Shown here in pieces: positions 1 through 61,927 of a stretch of 64,000 nt of DNA. The notes under the pieces were generated by a model. It saw only the letters and a list, made by a program, of their open reading frames with translations, did no database searches and was not told the origin of the DNA. The stretch is from Amorphochlora amoebiformis (lineage: Eukaryota; Cercozoa; Chlorarachniophyceae). The stretch's first letter is position 1, and each line of letters starts with the position of its first letter. The position numbers were made by a program, and so were the translations under genes. The stretch is from NCBI GenBank assembly GCA_054601695.1, contig BAAHQB010000116.1:62001-126000 (forward strand), written 5' to 3'.

Positions 1-96
1 ATGTATTATGATATATATATATATATATATATAAATATATGTATATATATATATATGTATATATACATGTATATATATTGATATATTTATACATAT

Positions 97-140
<44 letters not shown>

Positions 141-179
141 GATATATCATATGATGCATCGGATTGTATCTTCATATAC

Positions 180-236
<57 letters not shown>

Positions 237-239
237 CCT

Positions 240-270
240 AGTCCGATGCCTAAGAAACATCATATGTCTC
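240..270 (-). repeat. Donor-edge echo of zinc-finger exon 328-410
   Basis: Diverged copy of the last about 30 bases of the exon with a donor-like GTATGT after it, set in (TA)n downstream of the exon in the direction of the gene. Confidence 0.7.
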
Positions 271-282
271 ATATATATTGTA

Positions 283-317
<35 letters not shown>

Positions 318-327
318 TCATATATAC

Positions 328-7410
<7,083 letters not shown>

Positions 7411-7441
7411 GGTTTGCTATATATACATATATGCATAAGAT

Positions 7442-7481
<40 letters not shown>

Positions 7482-7515
7482 CATTTTTAGTATTGATATA
7501 TATATATATTATATA

Positions 7516-7555
<40 letters not shown>

Positions 7556-7584
7556 TGTATATATATATATATATTCATATATAT

Positions 7585-7645
7585 GCAGAACTATAGTTGT
7601 GAATGCAAGAGTAACCTGTCTTAGAGACATATCCATCACAATACA

Positions 7646-7697
<52 letters not shown>

Positions 7698-7752
7698 TAT
7701 CTGTAGATGTGAATGCAAAAGTAACCTGTCTTAGAGCTATATCCATCGCAAT

Positions 7753-7838
<86 letters not shown>

Positions 7839-7946
7839 TATCTGTAGATGTGAATGCAAAAGTAACCTGTCTTAGAGGTATATCCATCGCAATGAAAAGT
7901 CCCACAGCCAGACTTGCGAACCCAGTCAAGACGTACAATACCTATG
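7585..7946. other. Island with two edge echoes; strand and coding frame unresolved
   Basis: Copies at 7585-7640 and 7694-7755 precede a longer copy at 7835-7946. Plus strand: acceptor TCTGTAG| followed by an open frame ([12 protein letters not shown]...). Minus strand: two open frames ending at donor GACAG|GTTACTT, one hydrophobic ([15 protein letters not shown]). It could be a 5' exon of either divergent gene. I cannot choose. Confidence 0.45.
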
Positions 7947-7966
7947 ATGTGTGTATGCACAGCCAT

Positions 7967-7981
7967 ATGTACATATATATA

Positions 7982-8028
<47 letters not shown>

Positions 8029-8194
8029 ATGTATATATATGTTTTTATATACAATATACAATATATAATATTATATATATATATGTATATTTATATATAT
8101 ACATATGTATACATATATATATATGTACACACATATACATTACATACATATACATACACATACGTATGTATACTATACTACTAAACATATGTAC

Positions 8195-8255
<61 letters not shown>

Positions 8256-8285
8256 ATAATTCTTATGAATGATGTGTTTATACTC

Positions 8286-8316
<31 letters not shown>

Positions 8317-8645
8317 TGCACCCACTTCCAAATCACTCCCCCTCTACTATCAATCTCCCCATCCTCTCACTCTCTGTGTGGAACTAACAGAAGAGTATCA
8401 ATGCTCGTACACAAACATGCACGCCCACATTTCCAATGCACACAAGGGCTGATGGGGGTTTGGGACACTCGAGAACGTATATATTGGCTCATTTATGGCA
8501 CATAAACAGCATTCAAAACCCTCAGAGCATTCGTCTCCCTCACCTCAACCCTCTAATTGTCCGCCAAGGCGTATCATTGAGACGTGCCACTGACATCTAC
8601 ACCCTCCGAGCCCGATTTATTAGGTTTTCCCCTGGTTTTTTTCAG
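7967..8645. other. Divergent intergenic region between zinc-finger and 5-phosphatase genes
   Basis: TA, TG and TATG microsatellites to about 8315, then ordinary sequence. The unique part 8320-8645 holds plus-strand open frames (for example from the ATG at 8436) that could be 5' exons of the phosphatase gene. No promoter motif can be claimed with confidence. Confidence 0.4.
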
Positions 8646-27526
<18,881 letters not shown>

Positions 27527-28017
27527 TTTGACGAGCGATTTAGTAAGAGTTACGGTGTAGCTATATAAGCCAATCGATGGAGTTATTGATACTATATTAG
27601 CAGCTAAGAAAGTATAAAATCATCACTTATTATTGCAGGTTATATATAATTGTAATAGTAATGGATGTCTAGATGTGTAGTGCACACATTTGGGCCGGGC
27701 ACTACAGTGAGTGTGTGCATATGCATAATGATTTCAAGTTTAGGTTATAATTGAAGAATGATAACTTGCATTCATACTGTCATACTTCGCCGGATTGACC
27801 GAGTTGACAATTGCGTATGCATAATTTGGCATAATAAGCACAGCCCCAGATCTAGAATGACGTTGTGTTCTATGCACATGCGTACGTACGTACGTATTGC
27901 CAATGATACCTTCTTATGATTGAATTTCTTATTCATGCGCATCAGTCTGAGACCGTCGATACGTATGAGCCATGCAGTTGCGTATATAAACGTATACATA
28001 CATGTATATACATGTAC

Positions 28018-28055
<38 letters not shown>

Positions 28056-28391
28056 GTACGTACACGCACAAAGTCAGCGCCGTGGCGTAGTAATCATTAC
28101 AGCTGTATATACACCCGAGTGGTTCCTAAGTGCGTTTGTTAAATGTATTTATTCCAGAGTATGATTATCTAGAAAATATTTACTAGGGGAGTTTATCGAC
28201 ACCGTGATGTGTCCTGAGTCGAATGAAAGTATTTTTAACCTATTATGAGCGCATATGCGCGGCGGCGCTTGTACATGATTTTGATCAGCGACCATTTTTC
28301 GACCAGCTGCATCCGCACATATTATTTGTTTACATATATCTAGTTTATATACAATATATACACACATATATATATTATATGTATGTATATT

Positions 28392-28453
<62 letters not shown>

Positions 28454-28493
28454 TGATACATTACCAACACCTAGACGGTTATATTTAGATCAC

Positions 28494-28590
<97 letters not shown>

Positions 28591-28801
28591 GATCTACACA
28601 AAGACAGACTACACAATATGCTATCATAGATCCTAACTGGCAGCATGCATGATTTGCCGCTAATAGCTCGGAACCTAGCACGTGTCTGCGCATAGCTCGG
28701 AACCTAGCACGTGTCTGCGCATAGCTCGGAACCTAGCACGTGTCTGGGTTCCGGTAAATATGTAGATAGGTGTCGGTGCGAGGTCGATACGTACGTATAT
28801 G
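27527..28801. other. Tail-to-tail intergenic region
   Basis: 3' flanks of the phosphatase gene (plus) and the 241-residue gene (minus). Mostly unique AT-rich sequence with ACGTACGTACGTA near 27886 and TA tracts at 28020, 28400 and 28500. It contains three direct copies of a 28-base unit (AGCTCGGAACCTAGCACGTG core) at 28665-28747. No gene recognised. Confidence 0.6.
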
Positions 28802-38983
<10,182 letters not shown>

Positions 38984-38998
38984 GGTTTATTCATGCCT

Positions 38999-39074
<76 letters not shown>

Positions 39075-39278
39075 GCACGCAATTTCAAAGAAAACGTAAT
39101 TATAATCATAAATAATAATAATAATAATAATAATAATAGTAACAATGTTAATATATTGAAATAATACTTGATAGTATGAATATATCATAGCATAATTTCA
39201 GCAGTAACACAGGTTTGATAAATTAAAAAAAAAAAAAAAGGAAATTTTTATGATAATATTAATAATATTAATGATACT

Positions 39279-39414
39279 ATAAATATATCTAACTTGATAA
39301 TATTCATATATTGACATTTAATATCGAGAGTATTAGAAATATAATACCAGCCAAGATACTATCAATATATCTAACTTGGTAATATTCATATATTGACATT
39401 TAATATCGAGAGTA

Positions 39415-39441
<27 letters not shown>
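39279..39441 (-). repeat. 81-bp tandem duplication at the 3' end of the small gene
   Basis: Two direct copies (about 39279-39360 and 39360-39441) of a unit containing AGTATCTTGGCTGGTATTAT on the minus strand. The right copy joins the coding exon 39415-39471, so the left copy is an echo of the exon end plus its 3' flank. It has no TA tract between the copies. Confidence 0.85.
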
Positions 39442-40304
<863 letters not shown>

Positions 40305-40404
40305 CTGAAATATATAGTATAGGTATATACACATCATATATTTATACATACATATATATATATATACATATATAATATTCGTGTATTACATATATGCGTG
40401 TAAC

Positions 40405-41070
40405 ACCTAAAAAAAAAAAAAAAAAAAAAAAAAATCCAAAAATAAAAAATATTAAAAAAATGCCAATGCGACAACTAAAAGCTGGAAGCTCTTCCAACAG
40501 GGCCACAGAGACACGAGATTTTTGGAAAGAGATATTTCTGGCGCAGAGGGAGGAAAGAGGCACTGAGAATAGATATTTCTGGCTGTGGGGGGGGAAAGGA
40601 TAAGGGCTTCCCAGGAACATGTTTCAAACATGTCTGAATTCGTACGACGTCCATGCCCCGGGACAATCGTCTACGTAGACGCAGGTACACGTATCAATAC
40701 CACACCAACGAGGTACATACCAATCTCCTTCCATTCCTTGGAATCGGTCATGGCCGAAAACTGTGACAGGGGGGGATGTCACGCTGCAGTCGGGAAAATG
40801 AATCCCGGGTATTCTTAGGGATCCCCGGGGATCCCCGGGGACGTTTGAGCTCTCGGCCAAGGAGGAAAGCCTAGGCGGAAGGCACGAAGGCGGGAGTCTG
40901 TGCCTCTCTCACAAATCACATCAAGGAACACCCTGCGGCCCGTCTCTATGTGCTTCCTGGACTTGACAGAGCAGCTGGCCCCGCTCCCCAAGCATCTTCT
41001 TGAGGATGTTGAGAGGCGCTGCCGAAATGCGAGCATCTGCGATCAGAAAATGGCGCACAATGCTTGAGAG
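40405..41070. other. GC-rich unique island with poly(A) run, coding status unclear
   Basis: A run of about 27 A at 40408-40434 is followed by 640 bases with no microsatellite and higher GC. Open plus-strand segments include 40630-40818 (begins MSEFVRRPCPGTIV, 62 codons) and about 40843-41068 (contains MCFLDLTEQLAPLPKHLLED, ends TGA). The minus strand is also open in places. AGGGATCCCCGGGGATCCCC at 40818 is palindromic. It could be a retro-inserted sequence or upstream exons of either neighbour. Confidence 0.4.
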
Positions 41071-41090
41071 TTGAGACAGTACTTATCACG

Positions 41091-41815
<725 letters not shown>

Positions 41816-42376
41816 CATAATACACAACTATCATGAATCAGAATTATTAATTTAGCGCGCGAGCATATATAAATTTAATTGCAACCTTAGACCTCTTGGT
41901 ATATTATATTTCGTATTTGACAAATAATGAATATTGGATTCATATGCCCTATTTTCGAACAACTATTCGTGCCAGCCCTAGCGCTATTCAACTACTCAAG
42001 AATATAATATTAACACAGTAATAAGAGCTAGAAGAGATAGGTCAGTCTATGGTACATCATGCATATCTAGATATACTGCATGCATGTTTCATACAATACA
42101 TATAACCAGGCGAGTAATTTCCAGTTCTTAGAGACTAATTTAAGTAGTCACATCCTGTCCTTCTATGTACTAGTCTGCTAGAATTGATGTAATGTACCAG
42201 GCTATCACAATCTTCGGTAAACATATTATAAACCAAATTCGCAGCTTTGATAATGTTAACTTATACCTAGTATACTCCAGAGCTCAAGCTTGTTCGAAAT
42301 GCTGAGGGTTACCCTACGTTTCTAGCTCTCGCTTCAAAGTCTCACATGTCCACCGACCCTACAACTAAACTTACAT
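41816..42376. other. Unique intergenic sequence
   Basis: About 560 bases of AT-rich sequence without microsatellites, downstream of the 337-residue gene. No open frame of note and no RNA gene recognised. Confidence 0.5.
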
Positions 42377-43390
42377 CTACCCCAAAGCCAACTGCGCTCT
42401 ATCTCCCCCGCTTCCATTAAAGCCAGGCAACCCCGCCAAGCCCGTGAAAGGCCGAAGACTAGTCGACATATCGTAAAATCCTTGTTGCCTCACCAGTGCG
42501 GGCGTGAATGAGGGTAGTCCCATAGTGGGAAGGTCCGCGGGGAGAGAGGGCTCGTTTTCTTCTATTGCGTCAGCGTCATCCCCTCCCCAATCCTCGTCCT
42601 TGTCCGCATCACCCATCTTCCCATCTTGGTCATGGGTAGTCCCCATATCCCCCTGCTCCATCTCATTGTCGCTTGAGGATCCCATATCGATAGTCCGGTT
42701 ACTAAGGACAGTTAGGTCCACCGAATCGTCATGAAGACCTTCAGCCTTGAGGGAGGATGGATTTCCTTTACTAGATCTTGGTCGTTTGGCTTTCTCCTCG
42801 GAAATTTGCGTTGGGGCTATCCTAACCCCGGGCCCCATTCTATCCTTCATATCTTTCATGCCCTTTACGATCGCCTCGCTTTTGATGGACGTCGCTGCTT
42901 TAAGCCCCGTGGTATTAGACAGTTCTCCAGGCTTGCTCCCCTTTTTGTCACTTGTAGCCCGCTCAACAGAGGCCCTGTCCCCGTCCCTATGGGAGATTAT
43001 AGTCGTTCTCCTCGGACTCCTGTGAGCTTTGTGATCTGAAGCCGAGGAGGGTTTTGGATTTGACGTGGATGTCGCTTGCGTGACTTTCTTGTCCTCCTCA
43101 CAACGTTTCATCTTGTCGAGCCGTGAGCGCGCTGATGCCACAACGGCATCCAGTGTCTTGGATCTGCGCCTCTTATCCTGAGTCATATCATCATCCACAA
43201 GTAAGCCTAAAAACAAAAGGAAACCTACACCGAAAGCCCTCCTAGAATTAATGTTCTGGAGAAAGCCAGAAGAATACTCAATCCCTAACTGTTCCCCGGG
43301 GTCTCCCACAGGCCAAAAATGTAAGACTACCCCAGCATTCATCGTGAATATGCTGTAAATTCTAATCGCTTCCTTGTTACCGACCGGCAT
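42377..43390 (-). CDS. Hypothetical protein, charged and low-complexity, intronless frame
   Basis: ATG at 43390 to stop at 42377, 337 residues; no upstream ATG is in frame. The first about 70 residues are mixed and partly hydrophobic. Then comes a basic stretch (DKRRRSKTLDAVVASARSRL), a Ser/Lys/Pro-rich middle, and an acidic region (DKDEDWGGDDADAIEENE) before a Pro/Gly/Phe-rich tail. The composition suggests a disordered, perhaps nuclear, protein; no domain is recognised. It sits in the only large microsatellite-free block of the window. A 24-base segment at 43207-43230 reads GTGTAG...GTTTTTAG on the coding strand. Removing it keeps the frame, so an ultrashort intron is possible. Another start would be the ATG of MTQDKRRR. 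Confidence 0.6.
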   Translation of the reverse strand: MPVGNKEAIRIYSIFTMNAGVVLHFWPVGDPGEQLGIEYSSGFLQNINSRRAFGVGFLLFLGLLVDDDMTQDKRRRSKTLDAVVASARSRLDKMKRCEEDKKVTQATSTSNPKPSSASDHKAHRSPRRTTIISHRDGDRASVERATSDKKGSKPGELSNTTGLKAATSIKSEAIVKGMKDMKDRMGPGVRIAPTQISEEKAKRPRSSKGNPSSLKAEGLHDDSVDLTVLSNRTIDMGSSSDNEMEQGDMGTTHDQDGKMGDADKDEDWGGDDADAIEENEPSLPADLPTMGLPSFTPALVRQQGFYDMSTSLRPFTGLAGLPGFNGSGGDRAQLALG

Positions 43391-43858
43391 TCTGGACTTT
43401 CTGAACGGCACCCACCCCCGCGACGTGTGGCATCCACCGAAGATGTGAGAAACCTGGGGAAAATTTCGCCTGGCTTACTTTGGGGAATTATAATATTCGA
43501 GTACCCATCCGATAAATTCTCGAATAATATATATCCTATTCTTGATATCTGAGCATATCAGAATGAAATATATCAACTTTCGTGCAGAATCGCTGTGAAG
43601 AACATTCGACGTTATCGTACGATATGTCACCGCTTTGTCACGGTCATGTCACATTCTTGTCACGATTTTCAATGAGAGATGACGCGGGAATAATGGGTGA
43701 CCAATCATGAAGACCGGGGTTCGATTTCGCTTGATTCGAAAGCGTATTCGCTTCCTCCTTGCTTCGTATGCAACCCGTCTACGTATTGGTGAGTTCTGAT
43801 AGGAGATAGAAGGGGCATGGGCGGGACACAGAGGGGACACCCAGAAGGCATGCTCAAC
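43391..43858. other. Intergenic region between two minus-strand genes
   Basis: Contains GTCAC repeated five times in about 45 bases (43624-43665: ATGTCACC, TTGTCACG, ATGTCACA, TTGTCACG) about 235 bases upstream of the 337-residue frame. This could be a regulatory cluster. GGGGTTCGATTTC at 43716 resembles a Pol III B-box without a matching A-box. Confidence 0.35.
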
Positions 43859-44178
43859 TCAATGACGCGTTTTGCTTGTCACAGGGCGGTATTTTGGGGT
43901 TTTAGGTTTCATCTTAGGCTTCGGAATTTTCTGCTTGGCGTCATACGCCATCACTTCTGCTGCAATAGTGCTGCCTAAGGTACCCGCTAGTTCACTCATC
44001 CTCCCAAGTGGGGTATGGTTAACGCGTGCGTTTGCTTCGTTGATTCTAACAACCCTAGCTCTAACGCTACCCCTTGCCCCTAGTCTTTTTTTTACCCGAA
44101 ACCAAAACACAAATCCTAATCAAAATCTACGAGTGTACGTTTGGTGGCGTATACCTTCAAGTTTGTGGTTGTGTGTGT

Positions 44179-44211
<33 letters not shown>

Positions 44212-44322
44212 GTCTTCGTACCAGTCTTGGCGCTTGGATTCCTCCTCGACGGTGAATTTTGACAATCCCACGGCTCGCGTGGATGCATGGCGCAACTTTT
44301 TGCTCAAAAAGTGAGATAGCAT
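43859..44322 (-). CDS. Small uncharacterised protein, two exons
   Basis: Exon 1 44222-44322 (ATG at 44322, donor ACTG|GTACGAAG), exon 2 43859-44072 (acceptor CAAG|GGGTAGCG, or a later AG; stop TGA). About 105 residues. The N-terminus MLSHFLSKKLRHASTRAVGL is basic and amphipathic, like a mitochondrial presequence, followed by an acidic EEES patch. The C-terminus is Lys/Pro-rich (KQKIPKPKMKPKTPKYRP). The intron holds a CA repeat. The plus strand across the same exon is also open and hydrophobic, so the strand choice rests on the better amino-acid composition of the minus reading. Function unknown. Confidence 0.55.
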
Positions 44323-44361
44323 ATCCGCTAACCTACTTTTTTTTTATACTTATCGCATATG

Positions 44362-44393
<32 letters not shown>

Positions 44394-44405
44394 CTATATA
44401 TACTA

Positions 44406-44458
<53 letters not shown>

Positions 44459-44519
44459 CGTGTGTGTATTTATATATTACATATGTACATATATATATAT
44501 ATATATATATATAATATTT

Positions 44520-44620
<101 letters not shown>

Positions 44621-44626
44621 TATATA

Positions 44627-44657
<31 letters not shown>

Positions 44658-44735
44658 GTATATATATATATATATTGTATATATGTATATATGTGTATAT
44701 ATATGCACATACAAAATGTGATGTAATATATATAG

Positions 44736-44771
<36 letters not shown>

Positions 44772-44840
44772 ATATATATATATATTTATATATATATATA
44801 TATATATATACATATGTATATATATATATATCTGTGTATG

Positions 44841-44886
<46 letters not shown>

Positions 44887-44904
44887 TATGTATACATGAT
44901 TTGT

Positions 44905-44949
44905 TTGTTACAGAGACTTACGCATGGTAGAGATAGTTGCATTCTCCTA

Positions 44950-45022
<73 letters not shown>

Positions 45023-45109
45023 ATATATATATATATATATATTATGTATATATTATATATACATGATTTGTTCGTTACAGAGACTTACGCATGGTAGAGA
45101 TAGTTGCAT

Positions 45110-45115
<6 letters not shown>
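44905..45115 (+). repeat. Two acceptor-edge echoes of lectin exon 45195-45267
   Basis: Copies near 44888-44950 and 45058-45115 repeat ACATGATTTGTTTGTTACAG and AGACTTACGCATGGTAGAG up to GCATTCTCC, then fall into (TA)n. The true exon continues ACCTCTCAAACG. Confidence 0.92.
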
Positions 45116-45150
<35 letters not shown>

Positions 45151-45194
45151 TATATATATATATATTATATATACATGATTTGTTTGTTACATAG

Positions 45195-45272
45195 AGACTT
45201 ACGAATGGTAGAGATAGTTGCATTCTCCACCTCTCAAACGCCCCGCTGCCTGGACATCAAGAAAGAGGTATA

Positions 45273-45318
<46 letters not shown>

Positions 45319-45393
45319 CTGCCTGGACATCACGAAAGAGGTATACATATATATGTATATATACGTATATTTTGATAATAAATTATGTATATG

Positions 45394-45473
<80 letters not shown>

Positions 45474-45475
45474 AA

Positions 45476-45553
<78 letters not shown>

Positions 45554-45601
45554 TAGCTGCCTGGACATCAAGAAAGAGGTGTATACACACACACACACAC
45601 G

Positions 45602-45650
<49 letters not shown>

Positions 45651-45670
45651 ATATATATATATACATATAC

Positions 45671-45728
<58 letters not shown>

Positions 45729-46097
45729 TATATATATATATAGGCACGTAAATATGTACATATATTTGCATTTATTTATTTAAAAAATATACATACATAC
45801 ATACATATATATATATATACATATACATATACATATTCATATATTACATACATAAATACACATACATAAAAATACAGGACGATTCCCATTCGACTGCCGA
45901 CAGTGAGGCCTTACAGCTGTGGTCGTGTAGTCAGCAAGACAATCAAAAGTGGGTACTCTATCGGGATGCCTCTATTCGAAGGTGTTTTGTGTGTGTTTGA
46001 AGTATATCTCTGTTTTCTGTATATATCTGTGCGTTTGTGTATGTATGTATTTTTTTGTGTATATATGTGTGTTTTGTTTATATATGTGTGTTCTGTG

Positions 46098-46196
<99 letters not shown>

Positions 46197-46253
46197 GTAT
46201 ATATGTGAGTCTTGAGTTTTGTGTAAACATGTGTGTTTCGTGTATATCTGTGT

Positions 46254-46318
<65 letters not shown>

Positions 46319-46590
46319 GTATGCATGTGTTTTGTGTATATATGTGTGTACACACTTGTGTGTCTTGTATATATCTATGTTTAGGGTATATGTGTGTGTT
46401 TAGTGAATATATGTGTGTTTGCGTGTATATCTGTGTGTTTTTGGTATATATGTGTGTTTGGGGTATATATGTGTGTTTATTGAATATCTGTGTGTAATGT
46501 GTATATATGTGTGTGGTGAATATATATGTGTTTTTGTGTATATATGTGTGTTTTGTGTGTGTATATGTGTTAGGTGAATATTTGTGTGTT

Positions 46591-46627
<37 letters not shown>

Positions 46628-46802
46628 ATTTGTGTATATATGTGTGATTTGTGTATATATGTGTCTTTGGTATATATATATATATATATATATATATGAA
46701 TATATATATATATATATATATATTTGTTTTATGTATATATATTCTTCCCGTGTGCCTACAGCCTCGTGAATGGAATGCAAAGTTGCCTAGACGTGGAGAA
46801 GG

Positions 46803-46860
<58 letters not shown>

Positions 46861-46913
46861 TTATGTGTGTTTGTGTGTGTGTATGTATTATTTGTATGTA
46901 TGTATGTATATAT

Positions 46914-46959
<46 letters not shown>

Positions 46960-47018
46960 AAATATAAATAAATATATGTATATATATATATTATATATAT
47001 ATATATATATTATCATGT

Positions 47019-47075
<57 letters not shown>

Positions 47076-47086
47076 AAAACATATAA

Positions 47087-47155
<69 letters not shown>

Positions 47156-47221
47156 TATGTATGTATAAATATGTTCCTTCTCAACGACCAGGCAAGTTTG
47201 CATTCAATTAATAAGATATTT

Positions 47222-47252
<31 letters not shown>

Positions 47253-47291
47253 TTAATATATATGTATGTGCATCAATATTCATGTACATGA

Positions 47292-47343
<52 letters not shown>

Positions 47344-47483
47344 TTTATATTATATATATATATATATATATGTATATATGAAAATATATATATATACATA
47401 TAAGCATACACATAGTTATATACATTCAGGGCGAGGCCGTAATGACCCACTGCTCTCAACACATTTCCAAGTGGAGGTATATA

Positions 47484-47533
<50 letters not shown>

Positions 47534-48239
47534 ATATAATATGTATATATATGTACATATATAATATAATGTATGTGTATGTATATATATATATATAAAA
47601 TATATATGTACATACATACATATACGTATATACATACATGTGTATGTGTATGTATATATATATATATATATATGTATATACATACATATACATATACACT
47701 AGCTTTGATTCGGGGAGTCATCAGATACGATTAAATGACAGCCCGAAATGCCTTCAGGCCAATTCGGTCAAAAATATCTCTTTTTTGGTCTCAGATTGTA
47801 TCATTTTAATCTTATGTGTGTATGTACATATGTGTGTGTGTATGTTTATATATGTATATGTATATCTATACATGTATGTGTATGTGTATGTGTGTGTGTA
47901 TGTATAAGTAAATGTGTGTGTATATATGTATGTATATATGTATGTATGTGTGTGTGTGTGTATAACATATGTATATATGTATATGTATGTGTATGTATGT
48001 ATATGTGTGTAGTCTCTCTTCCTTCCCTGTTTATGTTTCTTTCTCTTTTTATATATATATATAAAATATACATACAAGTAATATATATATTATTTCCATA
48101 CATAGAATATACACATACATACATCGAACATATTACACATACATACATTTTCCAAAATCAGAATAAAAATGGCAGTCCCGTTGAAATAGTCGAATGTGAA
48201 TCGCCCCCCTCCGAAAATCAACGCTATATTCTATTGTAG
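45195..48239 (+). CDS. Ricin-type beta-trefoil lectin domain protein (5' end not found)
   Basis: Predicted carbohydrate-binding domain. Exons: 45195-45267, 45878-45981, 46762-46801, 47430-47476, 47703-47766, 48162-48239 (TAG 48237-48239). All GT..AG, phases match, 135 codons plus stop from the first complete codon. Three beta-trefoil repeats are visible, each with a Cys-Leu-(Asp/Gln) start and a Q-x-W-like end: PRCLDIKKE...[22 protein letters not shown]...[17 protein letters not shown]...[16 protein letters not shown]. The QxW motif and paired cysteines are diagnostic of the R-type lectin fold, which is found in glycosyltransferases, glycosidases and many lectins. Nothing in this fragment points to a toxin. 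A 5' exon must precede 45195 (phase 2 out). A candidate on the plus strand ends near 44165 (VYVWWRIPSS) but overlaps the minus gene. The donor at 47767 (TCG|GTCAAA) is weak, chosen because it restores the repeat. Confidence 0.85.
45318..45582 (+). repeat. Two donor-edge echoes of lectin exon 45195-45267
   Basis: Copies near 45318-45344 and 45556-45580 of GCTGCCTGGACATCAAGAAA with donor GAG|GTATAC or GAG|GTGTATA. Confidence 0.92.
45985..46690 (+). repeat. Degenerate TATATGTGTGTTT array in lectin intron
   Basis: About 25 imperfect units of TATATGTGTGTTTTGTG beginning right at the donor GAAG|GTGTTTTGTGTG. They appear to be amplified from the intron's own first bases. Confidence 0.75.
47170..47210 (-). 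repeat. Inverted, diverged echo of lectin exon 46762-46801
   Basis: The reverse complement of this island reads TGAATGCAAACTTGCCTGG then TCGTTGAGAAGG. It matches the exon end GGAATGCAAAGTTGCCTAGA CGTGGAGAAGG with a few changes, in inverted orientation downstream of the exon. Confidence 0.65.
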
Positions 48240-48799
48240 CCCGCTGGTTACTGTCGGCTCGAAAGCTCTGTCCGACCTGCTGTTAATGTCAACATGATGT
48301 GCGCTCGGGATCCTACCAGATAGCACCCCAATAATTCCCGGGTCGTATTTGGGTAAAACTGTTAATAATGAATTATGAAACGAGGGTGCCGAAATTTTTT
48401 TTTTTTTTTTTTTTACTTCGATCAGTGACGATTCTAGTGTGTAATTAATTCATGTGGACAGATGTGATTTTTCACACATGCTAGACATGTGAAGATAGCT
48501 ATATATATATATATATAGTAACAGAGTGAAACTTTTATAAATACTGTCATCGGATTATCATTGTGAGTTTGTGACCGCGCATTCAAGACATGTAGTTAGC
48601 ATACGCAGTCAGGCTGGAGGTACTAACTTACTACTAAGGACTGATTTTACCACTGCGATGCCGTCTGATCAACGCGAATGGACAAGCAATAGTCAAGTAT
48701 TAATAAAAATATTGCCTTGAAAAAGCACCGTACGTATCATACTACTATGTCATATACACATATATATATATATATATTACATATAAAATATTTTCACAA

Positions 48800-48843
<44 letters not shown>

Positions 48844-48917
48844 CATATATATATATATATATGAATAGTATATATTTTGTGTAAAATTATAAAGATACAT
48901 ATAATATATATATATAT

Positions 48918-48955
<38 letters not shown>

Positions 48956-49147
48956 TAACCCTAACCCTAACCCTAACCTCCCCCTAACCCTAACTCTAAC
49001 CCTAACCCTAACTCTAACCCGTATGTGATCGCTAGTTAATTCTAACCCTAACCCTAATCCTAACCCTAACTTGTAACCCTAACCCTAAGTTTTAACCCTA
49101 ACGATAACACTAATATACAATATTATACATATATATATATATATATG

Positions 49148-49188
<41 letters not shown>

Positions 49189-49712
49189 TTGTATATATAA
49201 TTGAAACACATATATACATATATATACATACATACATAATTATATATAATTATATATATATATGTATGTATATATATATATATATATATGTCTACATTTG
49301 TATATATAATTGAAACATATATATATATATATATATGTATATGTATATATATGTGTGTGTGTGTGTGTGTATAACTTCTTTACGTGTATTTATACATGAT
49401 TATAGCGCATTAATATTAAGATACATCTAACAAATACTATAATTTAATACATTATACACATACATATAGCCATATTAATATATATATATATATATATTAT
49501 ATATATTATTTATATATATATTGCGTGCGTGTGTATGTATATAAGAAAGCAAGACAACACGTTACAAACAAAACGAAACATTCTGATCACCCCTGAACAA
49601 ACAAAAAGAGCAGATCTGAACAGAGATCTGAACAGAGATTGAACACAGGAGCGAGAAAATAAAAAAAAAAACGTGAAATTCGAACTTGAAAAATCAAACC
49701 AAAAAGCCACAG
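48240..49712. other. Intergenic region after the lectin gene
   Basis: 48240-48760 is unique 3' flank with a T19 run near 48397 and TTAATAAAAATATT near 48700 (possible polyadenylation signal). 48780-48950 is TA. 48953-49110 is CCCTAA-type telomeric repeats with point variants. Then TA and AT-rich sequence. 49530-49712 is A-rich with two copies of AGATCTGAACAG. No gene recognised. Confidence 0.6.

Positions 49713-61927
<12,215 letters not shown>

Noticed and set aside
43690-43740. tRNA gene around GGGGTTCGATTTC
   Set aside because: No A-box at a suitable distance and no cloverleaf.
48162-48239. Reading the lectin exon 47703 through to GTGTGT at 47816
   Set aside because: The longer exon adds a hydrophobic tail and gives a stop or the wrong phase with the last exon. 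The donor at 47767 restores a normal trefoil repeat.
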